Below are positions 34,726-46,370 of a stretch of 64,000 nt of DNA, piece by piece. The notes under the pieces were generated by a model, which ran no database searches, was not told the origin of the DNA, and saw only the letters and a program-made list of their open reading frames with translations. Positions within the stretch are counted from its first letter, which is position 1. The number at the start of each line of letters is the position of its first letter. The DNA comes from Terebella lapidaria (lineage: Eukaryota > Annelida > Polychaeta > Terebellida > Terebellidae): positions 33,180,651 through 33,244,650 of the forward strand of contig OX424558.1 in NCBI GenBank assembly GCA_949152475.1. The letters are read 5' to 3'. Both the position numbers and the translations under genes were made by a program.

Positions 34726-35400
34726 CCGCTCGCATCATTGACATTTAGTGTCATAAGCGGCTGACGAAAAAGCGGCACCAAGTTGAGTGGCTCTGCACCT
34801 GTGTTAGTGTGTACGATCAGTCGACTTTCGGAAATATCCAAATAATGTTCAACTTCATGCAAAATGTTACAGACCAGACAGGACTTGTACCTCTCTTATG
34901 TTTCACCGGTCCTTGCTGATTTTTACCGGCCAGGGACCAGCGGACAGGGGTCCCTGTGATAGATCTGTCGCTTGACCTGTTGACTTGTTGTCGATCGAGA
35001 CCGTAAAACACGCGCACAGACACAAATGACGGATGTGGACTGCCAGCCGTTACAACGGCTGAGCAGCGTCAATTCAATTAAATGCATTCTAGCCTAGCTA
35101 TTTATGCAGCGAATACCATTACAGCAGAAATATAAAGCAGTGATACAAATTGATGTGAATAAATTGATGGTTGTTGACGAAAAGGGCAATGAATGAAGCG
35201 CAAGCTTATGAACTTCCCCGTTATCATACGCTAGGTGGCGCGCCTCCCCACACCGCCTAAGGCATGGACTTCTTCAACATACTTTTTTGTATATTTCTTA
35301 CGTTCTTGAAGGATTTGCTTGAAACTTGCAGGGTTTATAGAGGACGACTAAAATATGCTATAACCAAAAAATCTAGTAAACATATATAGTAAACTAACGA
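34726..35400. other. Stretch without recognised features
   Basis: No gene or repeat recognised. Confidence 0.5.
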
Positions 35401-35678
35401 GAAAAAACGAAGAATAATGCATGTGACAAAATGGTTGTCTGGGATAATATACAAAATAATTAATTATTAATTGTGAATGGATATTGCTGAATTTTGCCAA
35501 TTATTGTACTTATGAAAGCTCATTAGACCACCTTTCATGGTTTAACATCAAATGAACCGGAAAAACTCAAACCGGGTGTGGGCCAGGGGCAGACGACTTT
35601 TTTGTCACACGGCCCATGTGACAAAATGTTAAAATGTAGCAAAATGGTTGCCCGATTGTAACAAAAAGGTTGTAAATG

Positions 35679-35726
<48 letters not shown>

Positions 35727-35735
35727 ACACAATAT
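35401..35735 (-). repeat. Module M fragments and (TA)n microsatellite
   Basis: ACAAAATGGTTGTCTG near 35425 and GCAAAATGGTTGCCCGATTG...AACAAAAAGGTTGTAAAT at about 35638-35678 are inverted fragments of the satellite-block module M, here without any satellite. A (TA)n run of about 39 bp follows (35685-35723), in the same relative position as the TATATA stretch in the satellite blocks. Confidence 0.8.
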
Positions 35736-37030
35736 TATGAGGATGCTTCAGAGTACAGTAATACTCATGATGTGTCACATTTTGTGGAATACCTTCAAAC
35801 AAAATCCATACAGTAACCGTGATAGATGGATTTGTATTTTTCTGTTTAACCTGGGGTGTCCACTTATAATCTTACATCAAGTTCGGTGAGGCTTCCACAA
35901 ACAGTCGGCATATCACGTTTCGCAATGGGAACATCCTTTTCATAGATACAGGACGTTTTGCACACTTCGTTAAACTAGTGTCAGAATCAACATTGGTGAT
36001 TAGATTATCCGCCAGCTATAAGGACGATGCTAGTGCCATGCTCTCATAGAAATGAATGCTTTTCCATCCTGAGTTGTCGTGGCGGATCCGGCGTTGATCC
36101 AAAGAGAAGATTTTAATATAATCTCTGGTTGATCTTCCTTGGTAGGGTTTCTCAGTCAATATTTTTCGTCATTGCTTGGGGGATCAATTTTTTCCCATCC
36201 CTTTTCGTCCAATATATCCTTGATCTGGGTTCGCTGGCGGTCGCTAAATTTCTGCAAACGTTTTCAATACAAAATGACTGGTGGTATATAACACACGTGT
36301 TCACGAGTGTACAAATAATATTGACATGCTATTGTTTCGACTCCGTGTAGTTAATAAATTATAATATTGTAATGATTTTTTGATATAATTCATGGCATGA
36401 GGCCGGTCAATAATGGTATCATAAGAGGTACACAAATCGTGCAAAAATAACGTTGCTCAACTGTTATCAGGTGAGGGGCTCTGAAATCAGAATGTTTCAC
36501 TGCTCCGTAGTAGCATGTTTCTGTGTCCTGATATCATTATCATTTTCATGTAATTAGTAGTGCTGACCAAAGTACACTTACAGAGTTCAAAATAGATCAT
36601 TTTACCAAATGAATGATATTGCCCAGATGTGCCGATTTGTAAATGAATTGCACATGGTGCGCGGCTGAACTGACCATGGATTAGAAAATAATACCTGTTC
36701 TTGTTAATGTGAAATTCTTGTTCATGTTACCTTTCTTGTTTATGTGAAATGCACAACCCGGTTACTGTATGTATATCGTCGGACTAGCTTGCGGGTATTC
36801 CTCAGTCAACTATCCTATATAGATTTTCCGGTGACCATTCAGCATTCAGGCTTCACATGCGTTACATTTACTGTTCGAAGATTGTCCTATAGCCCATTTC
36901 GTGATAAAGACATGTATTTATGAAGCAATGTATAGTATTTGGAAAACATTACTAAACATGTTGTGTACCTCAAAAAAAAAAAAACTGAAATAATATATAT
37001 AATATGGCGATTTATATATATTTAATATAT
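35736..37030. other. Stretch without recognised features
   Basis: AT-rich sequence with no supported gene; only short frames that do not look coding. Confidence 0.5.
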
Positions 37031-37034
37031 ATAG

Positions 37035-37669
37035 TGTGGCGATTTTGCCCAAAGATCGCGGTAGGTGATTTGTTATTAACACTACTCTTGTTTTGGCCGC
37101 TTCTGTTCGAAGTTCGTGAGTTGCCATGGAAAGTCACCGTCCTTCCCGCGCTCCACTACTATAACAATGGTCTCACGTCATCCCTTGTTGCTCGTGCTTG
37201 GTGGTATAAATACTACCAAGCCACTTTGTGTGTTCGGAGTTGTCTCAGAGCTAGCAAAGCGAGAGGACGACAGGTGAGCATGGCCTCGTGCTCCACGTCC
37301 CTTTCGTCCGGCTAGAAGTGGGCCGAGAGGCCCCGGGGACGATTTCCTATCGGGAGCCTAGGAGGGGGACTGTGTTGATTCGGGGCTCGTCCCTGTGATC
37401 ACCAGTCTCTTAACCTGGAATGGTGCGACACAGGCTATGGCAGACTGTCGAGGGTTCTATCTTCGTGGTGGACCGTCGGCGAGCCGACCTCAGTTAACAT
37501 CACGGCGATGATCCTGTATCTGAGTGCATGGTGTCCTTACGTCTGGGCTTACTCGGCGGACTGAGATCTGGTTAACGAACTAAAGTAATAGCTGCGCCCG
37601 CAGTGACCCACGGTGAGTGGACTATCCGCGAGGATCCGGGATAGCGGGCGTGCGGCGTCAAACTCTACA
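37035..37669 (+). mobile_element. Solo LTR, 635 bp (family related to 38246-38928)
   Basis: Starts TGTGGCGATTTTGCCCAA and ends CTCTACA (TG...CA), with a 4-bp duplication ATAG on both sides (37031-37034 and 37670-37673). It contains a TATA box (GGTATAAATACTACC near 37201) and a strong splice-donor-like site (ACGACAG|GTGAGC near 37270). It shares long stretches with 38246-38928, such as CCAGTCTCTT and TGGTGCGACACAGGCT. No internal region follows, so it is a solo LTR. The clade is not determined; 4-bp duplications are usual for Ty3/gypsy. Confidence 0.75.
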
Positions 37670-37785
37670 ATAGCCTACCATAATAACCACATAAACGACA
37701 CATTTACAAAACACATTTTAAAATCATTTATCTGATTTATTGAGAGCACTAGGGCACTGAAGATATAATAGTAACATCGGATCGG

Positions 37786-38238
37786 GAGATAATAGACGTG
37801 GAATCGATACCCAGTATTAAAGGGCCACTGTATGGGATTCGGCTTTTAGGGGATTTCCAAGATATTTCTCCCGACGCTTCTATTTATAGATGACGTCATT
37901 CTGGGTCAAAAAACGTAATCTGACCTTTTGTTCTATAAATAGAAGCGTCGGGAGAAAAATCTTGGAAATCCCCCAAAAGCCGAATCCCATACAGTGGCCC
38001 TTTAAGTATTGTGAGCAAACAAAACAGGGTCCGTTATCCAATCTCATAATTCGGGGACAGAAAGTCATATCAGGCATATGAAGTGAGAGAAAACAAAAAT
38101 GACAGGGAAACTCATGAACCCTCAAAAATGGCCATTAAGAGGTGAAATCAGGTGTTCCGGAAAGAGTGAGCATTTCCTGCCCCACTAGTGGCACCCGTCA
38201 TGAATTCCCCAAAATTAACATGATAATAGATCTAGTTG
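37786..38238 (-). mobile_element. 3' fragment of a Penelope-like element
   Basis: Reverse complement of 62140-62415: the last codons and the 3' region of the Penelope-like element at 60.9-62.4 kb, including TGGGGCAGGAAATGCTCAC and AACGGACCCTGTTTTG in element sense. It is interrupted by the MITE at 37821-38001 and ends just before the solo LTR at 38246. It shows that the family is multicopy and tends to 5' truncation. Confidence 0.85.
37821..38001. mobile_element. Palindromic MITE with TTAA target, 181 bp
   Basis: Nearly perfect inverted arms: AGGGCCACTGTATGGGATTC at the left and its complement at the right, continuing through CTTCTATTTATAGA near the centre. TTAA flanks both sides (37817-37820 and 38002-38005). 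The sister copy at 62.4 kb shows the empty site. TTAA suits piggyBac- or Kolobok-type elements; a 3-bp TTA (Harbinger) reading is also possible. Confidence 0.8.
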
Positions 38239-38245
38239 GAATAAC

Positions 38246-38928
38246 TGTGGCGATTTTGCCCAACGATCGCGGCAGGTGTCTTTCTTAAACATTATAGTTT
38301 TACGGCCTTTGTTTTGATTGCTTCAGCTCCAAGCGCGCGTTGCCCGGGCAACGCCCTCTAATCCTCTGACCCACTGTACCGAACGCTGGCTGCTGATGTC
38401 ATCTCTCGTGCTCTCGCCTTTAGCATAAATACCGAGGTCACATTCTGTGTGGCCGGAGTTGTGTGTGAGAGACTGAGCACGACAGGTGAGCGCAGCCATG
38501 TGCTCCTTGTCTCTGTTCACGTAAAGGCCAGTCAGGCCTCAAGGACGACTTCCTTAGGGGGCCCGGGCTGGGGAGAGACATTTGCTGACTCGGGGGCGCA
38601 AGCCCTGTGAATCGCCAGTCTCTTCCCACCCGGGATGGTGCGACACAGGCTCTGGCAGACTGTCGGGATGATCCAGAGTTCTATCTCTGCGTCAGTGCCG
38701 TCGACGAGGCCGGCCAGCAACATGCCTACGTGTATGGGTTCCGTGGTGCCGCTCCCATGGCATCTCGGGCTCTACACACGGCTACATTGCCATAACTGTG
38801 TGATATGCATGTGTGATGTGTTATGATGTGATGTATGACGGCCGGACTCGCTACTGACGGACTGTAACCTGGTTGTAGTACTAGTAGAGTATCACCCGGC
38901 GCCCCACGTGCGGGCGTCGAACTTTACA
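38246..38928 (+). mobile_element. Solo LTR, 683 bp
   Basis: Starts TGTGGCGATTTTGCCCAA and ends ACTTTACA, flanked by TAAC (38242-38245 and 38929-38932). It has a TATA-like GCATAAATACC near 38424 and ACGACAG|GTGAGC near 38480, both in the same relative positions as in 37035-37669. The two copies differ clearly in length and sequence, so they are separate, fairly old insertions. Confidence 0.75.
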
Positions 38929-38932
38929 TAAC

Positions 38933-39400
38933 ATTCCTCCCGAGTTTAGTTATTGAGTGCATCCTTCATCAGACATTCTCCCCGATAACGTAACTGTTAT
39001 TGTGCGGGAATCGGACTTCGAAATTTGTCGTTCATGCCTTGGCATATGTTTATAAAAAAAAATACACATCTATGTATAATACAAAAAAAATATATGTAAT
39101 TTGATTACCTATCATTTTGTTTCGTTAATTAATATCGTTTTTTCCCGGACTATAATACATGTACATTATTACCTATACACCACCAAATTATTTTGTTCAC
39201 TCATGTCAAGAAGCAGTCCGTGCTGCTGAAGCTTACACCCGGTGTAAACATGCCTGGGAATTGTCCTGTTATTTTGGTTATCAGATCCCTATTATCTGAA
39301 ACCGTCAGGCCATAATTACATTTTATACCTCTTAAGTAAACATTTAGAAGATTTGTCTCGTCTGACATGTATAAACATGAAATTATCCTCGTTGTTGCAA
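38933..39400. other. Stretch without recognised features
   Basis: AT-rich; no gene or repeat recognised. Confidence 0.5.
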
Positions 39401-40016
39401 CTCGTGGGTGGATCTATGAAGCCGTATCTGTTTCATGTTAGTTTTCCATCTCAATGTTATGTACTTTTCACACATCTATTCCATGGGGTATGTTTCGGAT
39501 TTCTGATTTACTTTCAAAGGTCGTTGGGCCGTTGAACACTAATTCCATAAGGTATACAGTAGAAACAGCTTTTCACACGCACTTTGCCCCTGATGACGCC
39601 GGTGTATCCTTGGATAAACTAGTTGGTCGGGATTTGTTTCTATTGCAAAATGCTATATTTAATATTTGCTATTGGCATCATCAAAATCTTATATCGATGG
39701 TAATAAATTGATACTAAGATTGGACCCACTCCGTAAATTGTCGTCTATGTCATAGCAGTTGTAGCATTTTTTTTCAAATTAATTAGAAACAACTTTTCAC
39801 ACACTCTCTGCCCCTGATGACGCCAGTGTATCATTGGATAGACTAGTTGGTCTGGATGTGTTTCTATTGCAAAATTCTATATTTATTGTTTGCTATTGGC
39901 ATCATCAAAATCTTGTATCGATGGATAAATTGATACTAAGATTGGACCCACTTCGTAAATTGTCGTCTATGTCATAGCATTTGTAGCATTATGGTTCTGT
40001 TTTTTTTTTCAAATTC
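39401..40016. repeat. Dispersed repeat with a 224-bp tandem duplication
   Basis: 39561-39784 and 39785-40016 are tandem copies (AGAAACA...CTTTTCACAC, CCCCTGATGACGCC, TTGGCATCATCAAAATCTT, TTGTCGTCTATGTCATAGCA). A third, diverged copy lies at 56.6-56.87 kb. The element class is not recognised. Confidence 0.8.
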
Positions 40017-40248
40017 AGCTGAACTTCCATGTACAAAATGTAGGCATTTCCAAGTCAATCAACAAAAATAATATTATATTCGAGATATCAAGGAACGTCC
40101 ACGAGATAATTGTCATTATACATAAATAAAACTTCAGGTTTGAATAACAGAAAGTAAATTGATATCAGCATTGCAGGAGGGATAGGTTGTCATTTTTTCG
40201 TATCTCCTTGTCCTTGAGGAAAGATTCATAGGGCCCGAAATTGCGAAA

Positions 40249-40487
40249 TAACTATTGGCAATCAGATTAACGCCTACCTGACAAATGCTCCGCGCTGCGA
40301 TAGCTGAGTGGAGAACTACCGGAAGGAGCTGGGGTTCAGTTTTGGTGTCGTTATCTCTTAGCTAAGGGCACATTGGGAGGTTAGATCTATTGTTATTTTC
40401 CTTGAGCATGGTGTGAGCTTTATGGGAAATGAATGTTGAGGTGCGGTTCCTCTTACCTAGTTCGACAGCTTATGTGTGTGGAGACAG
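40249..40487 (+). mobile_element. SINE-like repeat
   Basis: An A-box-like GATAGCTGAGTGG (near 40309) and a weak B-box-like GGGGTTCAGTTTTGG (near 40350) suggest a tRNA-derived head. The body CTTAGCTAAGGGCACATTGG...GAGCATGGTGTGAGCTTTATGG matches, in reverse, 49213-49450. The two copies differ a lot, so the family is old. Confidence 0.5.
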
Positions 40488-41779
40488 GTTTAGGCATGTC
40501 ACAAATTTGATAGACCAATGAGTATACAATTCTGTTAGCAATCCATTCGTATTGACCTTGCCGAACTCGCCAGAAGGCGAATGGATTGCGATCTATGTGA
40601 TCCATTTAGATTATGAAATGCCGGAGCATTGCATGACTTGTGTGTAGATTGCTATGTGGAAACGAGGAATCGTACTTTCTGTAGTTCCCACTGTCTCTCC
40701 TTATACAATAAAATGGTTTATGTATACATACAAAACTTATATACTCTTTTGCATATGCAGACGTATATTCCACGCATTCCTTTGAAGAATCCTCATAGCC
40801 AATTACTGCCTGGCAAGTAAAACTCACGGGATTTGTACAATGATGATACACATTCATATCTAATTCATATTGATGCATTCGCTACTGTGCATATACTATG
40901 CGATATCACGTACATTTGGAGGGCTTTACATTGTTATAGCATTTGATCCCTGCAATGATCTCGGACATTGGACTCTCGAGAGACCTCGAGATGGGACTAT
41001 GAGGAAACTGATCAGAACAGGCGAAACCGCCTACCGTATAGCAATTCTAACAGCGACCATTATCTACTGACACCAGGAGTCCACAGCTACAATTAGTGCT
41101 ACGTCGACCGCTCGAGCATTGAACTGAACTGATCGTTTTTGTTACATTTATTATAATAAAAAATCTTGAAACGAGTCGGTCACAAACCAGTCATAGCTCA
41201 CAAATGACCGAGTTTTTGGAAATTTGTGAGGTTTATTTCATTCCCGGGGTAGTGAAGTGACTAAACGCGAGGGAGCATATAGTTATTTGAGAGTGTAACG
41301 TCCGTCTCCTATTGGAATTTCGCCGCTGAAAAAAAAACGTATATGGTCTTCCTCTGAGTTCTTGTATAAGTTAACGACACATGCCTTCCGAGAGAACGTA
41401 TTAGTGAAACGCACCGAACTGCCGACATGTGGAAACTAAACTTGACATTGGATGCACATTTCATATGAGTGTAGACAAAACGTATGAGAGAATAAAGGTT
41501 GTCGTATAAGCATTCATATATGTTCTCATTGCAACAAATTATATACTTGATTAATATCTAGACATACACATAACGTGTGTTGTACAAACCCGGAATGTTT
41601 TGAATGTACCTTTATTTCACGTAAAAATGAAACAAATCCGAAATAAGACAGTATTCAGGTATAGCCAAAATAGCACACACATAATATTGATAACAAAATG
41701 ACTTTGATTTACTGCAATGTACTTCTGATTACACCATATTCATGAGCATAGTATAGAATACTACATGCTGTTTATTTAC
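40488..41779. other. Stretch without recognised features
   Basis: No gene or known repeat recognised. Confidence 0.5.
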
Positions 41780-41888
41780 CTCTGTATTTTGACAAACTAA
41801 CATGAGCGTTGACCTGATTGACCAAAATATCATATTCATCACTGAGAACAGCTTTAAATCTGGCTCCAAGATAACAACCCGAAAATGC
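41780..41888 (-). CDS. Candidate exon, unknown gene
   Basis: 109 bp between a splice acceptor (ATCGATATTTTAG|GCATTTTC) and donor (TACAGAG|GTAAAT) on the minus strand. One frame reads AFSGCYLGARFKAV followed by LSDEYDILVNQVNAHVSL without stops; a second frame is also open. I recognise no domain. The phase does not join cleanly to the candidate at 42534-42627, so the two may not belong together. Confidence 0.25.
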
Positions 41889-42533
41889 CTAAAATATCGA
41901 TTGACATTGCAACCCAGTATCGTAAAAGAGAGACAAACCATTCATAGGTAATTGTCCATGATTATATACCTTCGTACAGCTGTTGAAACCTCTAATTATA
42001 ACTTTTAACTGATTGACAATACTTTCCCAAATTTTTTTTCGATCAAAACAAAAAACCACATGGAGTCAGATTATTCGCCAGGTGGCGCTCACGTTGAAGT
42101 AACTATTTTACACACCGTCAGGGGGCACCCAGCTAACGATAACACTACATGTAAATTGCACTTGGCAAAGACCTGATAATATGTATATAAGAAAAAAGAA
42201 ACATATAAATCCCGATAACACCATTACATAACGTGTCGGTAAATCGGAACATTAAAGCATGTAAACCAACGTAAATCGGAATCACCGTGACGGTTAATCG
42301 GAACATGTGATGCGACATAAAGTAGTTTCCCAATTAAGTGTTAAGTGTTGAGATGCCGGTAGCTTATATGAAAAAGAACATACCTGAAACACATGATATA
42401 TATTCATTTGGGGATAAAATGGATAATTATTTAGGTAGTATTCGATATATGATCACAAATGATTCAACTCGGCATGACACAGTTGAGTTCACAGATCGCT
42501 GAAGGTAAAAAAAAACATCAGTCTCATAAATAC
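41889..42533. other. Stretch without recognised features
   Basis: Nothing recognised; possibly intronic if the neighbouring candidate exons are real. Confidence 0.4.
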
Positions 42534-42627
42534 CAAAACTATCTTCATCTGAGCTATATCGTTTGTCGCCATTCTTCCTGGAATCCCGCTTGAAAAACAC
42601 CACACCAAGAGGATCCAAAGACGAGAT
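42534..42627 (-). CDS. Candidate exon, unknown gene
   Basis: 94 bp on the minus strand with a strong acceptor (TTATTTCTTCTCAG|ATCTCG) and a possible donor (AGTTTTG|GTATTT). The frame reads SSLDPLGVVFFKRDSRKNG then DKRYSSDEDSF, charged and serine-rich, with no stop. No domain recognised. Confidence 0.25.
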
Positions 42628-43242
42628 CTGAGAAGAAATAAATAACGTTTTGGTTTTGTTTCAAACCATACGCATGATGTTTTGGTTTTGTTTGGAACAT
42701 GTAGCATGAATCATGTTAATACATGATGAATCATTAATTGAGACATACCATTGCATACCAGTACCTCGCATCACAAATAATTATCCGCTCACCTCAAAAT
42801 GACTGTTTAATATAAATTCAGAGTGTGTTACTTTGGGTTTATCCCATAAGAGATGAGGCTCCGAGAGGCTTCAAAAATCATACAGCAATGCAAAAGTGAT
42901 GGCATTATGCGTGTGATACACGGATCACTGATATTGAATATAACAATGGTACTTAACAAATCAAAATATTTGATGCATGTACACAAAATAGAATGTAAAA
43001 CACAATATGAACACAAACACTTAATTAACCACGTTTCTTACAGCAGCAGGAAAATGTTCAGTGCCATGCTTTACCAGGTCATATGTTCCTACTTTCAGCC
43101 TTTGATAGAAATTCAGGTCTTTTACATTTTTACATCAGCATGTTAAGCCTATCAATATAATTACCAAAAGTTTACAGAACCTGAATTAATTATAATGAAT
43201 ACCACGGTCAGATGAATCAAACTTGAATATACCTATTCTCCT
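42628..43242. other. Stretch without recognised features
   Basis: Nothing recognised. Confidence 0.45.
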
Positions 43243-43690
43243 GAGTCTGTGCAGGCTTCGGGGCCAGAGTCTGTACAGGCTTTGGGGTCTGTCTGTGGGG
43301 GCTTCGGGTCCAGTGTCTGTGCGGGCTTTGGGTCCAGGGTATGTGCGGGCTTTTGGTCCAGGGTCTGTGTGGGCTTTGGGGTTTCCACAGTCTGGGCGTG
43401 CTTCGGGTTCAGAGTTTGTGCGGGCTTCGGGGTCTCCAGAGTCTGTGTGCGCTTTGGGTCCAGAGTCTGTGCAGGCTTTGGTTCCAGAGTCTGTGTGGGC
43501 TTCGGTCCAGAGTGTGTGCGGGCTTTGGTTCCAAGGTCTGCGCAGGCTTTGGGTTCTCTAGAGTGTGTGGGCTTCGAGTCCAGGGTCTGTGCGGGCTTCG
43601 GTCCAGAGTCTGTGCGGGCTTCGGGTCCAGGGTCTGTGCAGGCTTCGGGTTCTCCAGAGTGTGTGCGGGCTTCGGATCCTGGGTCTGTGC
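43243..43690. repeat. 24-bp minisatellite
   Basis: About 18 units near GGGCTTCGGGTCCAGAGTCT plus GTGC, with variants GGTTCTCCAGAG and GGTTCCAGAG; some units are 21 or 27 bp. Because most lengths are multiples of three, several frames on both strands stay open for over 100 codons. On the minus strand the repeat reads PKPAQTLD after a non-repeat lead (MDFNKSDIQIIIEFSKKLPE) downstream of a possible acceptor. Coding use is possible but unproven. Confidence 0.88.
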
Positions 43691-45269
43691 GGGAGCATGG
43701 ATCTCAGGAAGTTTCTTACTGAACTCTATAATGATTTGGATATCTGATTTGTTAAAATCCATATCGGGTAAGTAACAGGGCTACAAAAACGGAAAACCAT
43801 CAATATCATTAAACATCTGGAAAATATTCATTTGATTAATGAATGGTATGAATCAGTAGAATGTATTCCAAACTCACAAGTGCAGAACTTGGAGCTCCAT
43901 ATTAGACTCTTCATCACGTGTATCTGTAGCATCCTCACCTGAAACATAGGGCCAAGGACCCTGTAGCTCACCGGAAATATAAGGCAACCAGAACATTTCA
44001 TCAAATGGATTTAGTATAATGTGGTCATATATCATCATGACTTTGTAATACAACACTAAGCTCTAACACTAACAGAGTTGTGTCGCTATGGAACAATTCC
44101 CACATTTGTTGTCGACTCAAACTTGACTTTCATCCATTGCCATCATCAAGTTCAGGGTCACCAAAAATAGTATAATATAATACAACATACAATGAATCCC
44201 CTTGCATATCCAAACTACATTTCCAGCTTTCATGAGTTGCCTGCAGAGAAGTGCAGACTTATACATTAAATACATTTTCTGAAGGTTACCAAAAGAGGCA
44301 CCATACCACCATGCAACATTCACAGTCTACATAATATGTTCTTTTCCCATCATAAATAAATGGTGATTCTTCAAAGAAAAAAAAATTCACACAAAAAGAA
44401 CATAAAAATTCTGGAATGAGTAGTTAACAAGGATTACAATACAGTATCACTATCATTAAAATACAAAGTTTCAAAGAAGAATGAAGAATTTGCTAATGCA
44501 TGCTTACTATCACTCTACCTTCCAGCACCCCCACTTTTCTTACCACCAACGTCTCACGAGGGATTTTTACCAGAATCTATTAGAACTATTAGTACAATGA
44601 CGATCAGTGTGTTGTGTAGTTCATGTACTTTGCCAATGTATCCATCGATGCCAGTGAAAAGTTCATATATGAAAGTTTACTTCCCCTTCCCTGTTTTAAT
44701 GTTAAATCAGCCAAATCTAGCATTCTTGTTCGTCATGCAAACTTGAAGTACATCTTGAGATCGTCAGTAATAAATAGGGAATAGGCACAATTCGATGACA
44801 GATAATCAGAAAATTGCCATTAACTGTGCCTGAAAGTTTACATCGGATACAGAATGATCGGCCTCCATTCATTGCCGGTTGCTATTACCAATGATATCAC
44901 AAGACTGTGTGTAGAACTTGCCCGCAACGTGAGCCGCTCTGAGGAAAATGATTACTAGTAGCCTGAGTTTGAATCTTGATTTGGTCAACTCAATTTAGTC
45001 ACACAATACATATTTTCAGACCAAAATTTGCATGAATTCTCATTCTATATACAAAAACATAGCACCAAGGGTGCTGTAGCTTACCGGCAATCATGAGAAA
45101 CGCAGAGTATTAACTTATAAATTGTTACACTGATCTTGAACTCTAAATGTCAAAACATGTTCGTAAATGTTGCTGGAAACACATTTTCTGCATGGACTAT
45201 AATACGAAATCAAATACCACATCACAAAGGTAGATAAAGAGAATCAAATACATTATTTTGAGAAAAACT
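43691..45269. other. Mostly unrecognised stretch
   Basis: A short motif (CCTGTAGCTCACCGG near 43960 and GCTGTAGCTTACCGG near 45073) recurs, so parts are probably old repeat. A 61-bp open piece at 43878-43938 (minus) sits between splice-like signals (TGTTTCAG and GTGAGT), but lies beside that repeated motif. No supported gene. Confidence 0.45.
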
Positions 45270-46370
45270 GTCTGAATAGATTTTGACAAAATGGCCACCA
45301 AAGACAAAATTCATCGTTTTTTACCTTTCAAGGTCATTGAAGGTCAAATTCAAGGTCATCACTCAAACTGCAATATATGATTTCTCATTTGAATGTGCCA
45401 ATACTTAGGCTCTATTTTGAAGTCTTCTATGAGTTTACTCCGCACAGTTCCCATTATGAAGGAAAAATTGGGTGAAATTTTCTAAGTCCAGAAAATTTTT
45501 CAATGCCCAAAAAAAAAAATTTGTTTTTTTCTGCTGGAAATAGCTCAAAACGAATAGTGACTTGATTTTGGACCAAAAAAAATTTTTTTTGCCGACCCGT
45601 CGAAAAAATCAAAATGGCCGCCACACGCAGACCGGCAATTCGAGGGCAACCAAACTTATACACGTCATAAAGGTACATGAGAGGAATGTTTTGAAACAAA
45701 AATCTCAAAACAGATCGGACAGTTTTTGAGAAAATGGCTATAAAAAATCCAAAAATAGCCATTTTTCGACAAAAAAAGTCGTTTTGACCTTCCAAGGTCA
45801 TTGAAGGTCAAATTCAAGGTCATCACTCAAACCGCAATATATGATTTATCATTTGAATGCGCCAATACTTAGGCTCTATCTTCAAGTGTTCTATGAGTTT
45901 ATTCTGCATAGCTCTCCCAAAAAATTTTCAGTGGCCAAAAAAAAAAATTTTTTTTTTTTTGCTGGAAATGGCTCAAAACGAATAGTGACTTGATTTGGGA
46001 CAAAAAAATTTTTTTTCGTCGACCCGTCAAAAAATCAAAATGGCCCCCACAAGCAGACCGGCGATTCAAGGGCAACGAAACTTATACACGTCATAAAGGG
46101 ACATGAGAGGAATCTTTTGAAACAAAAATCTCAAAACTGATCAGACAGTTTTTGAGAAAATGGCCTCCAAAGTCCAAAATTGGCAATTTTTCGTCAAAAA
46201 TGGCCGCCAAATAGGCAAAAACGATTCAATAAAAAAAATGTCTTTAGATACTGGCCCAAGGTATGTTCTGACAAATTTATGGGGAAATTCATCATGTCAA
46301 AAAAAAGTTACAGACCCGGACGGACGATATACCACGACAATAGCTTATCGGCCCAAAGGGCCTTTAAGTT
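45270..46370. repeat. AGGTCA-bearing tandem repeat, period about 464 bp
   Basis: Two full units and part of a third: CAAGGTCATTGAAGGTCAAA, CTTAGGCTCTAT, CAAAACGAATAGTGACTTGA, AAAATGGC(C/G)(G/C)CCAC, CAGACCGGC, GACAGTTTTTGAGAAAATGG. Runs of A and T occur in each. Diverged single pieces are at 28.2, 48.8 and 56.9 kb. Confidence 0.85.

Noticed and set aside
43878-43938. 61-bp candidate exon on the minus strand
   Set aside because: It is too short, lies beside a motif repeated at 45.07 kb, and no continuing frame was found.
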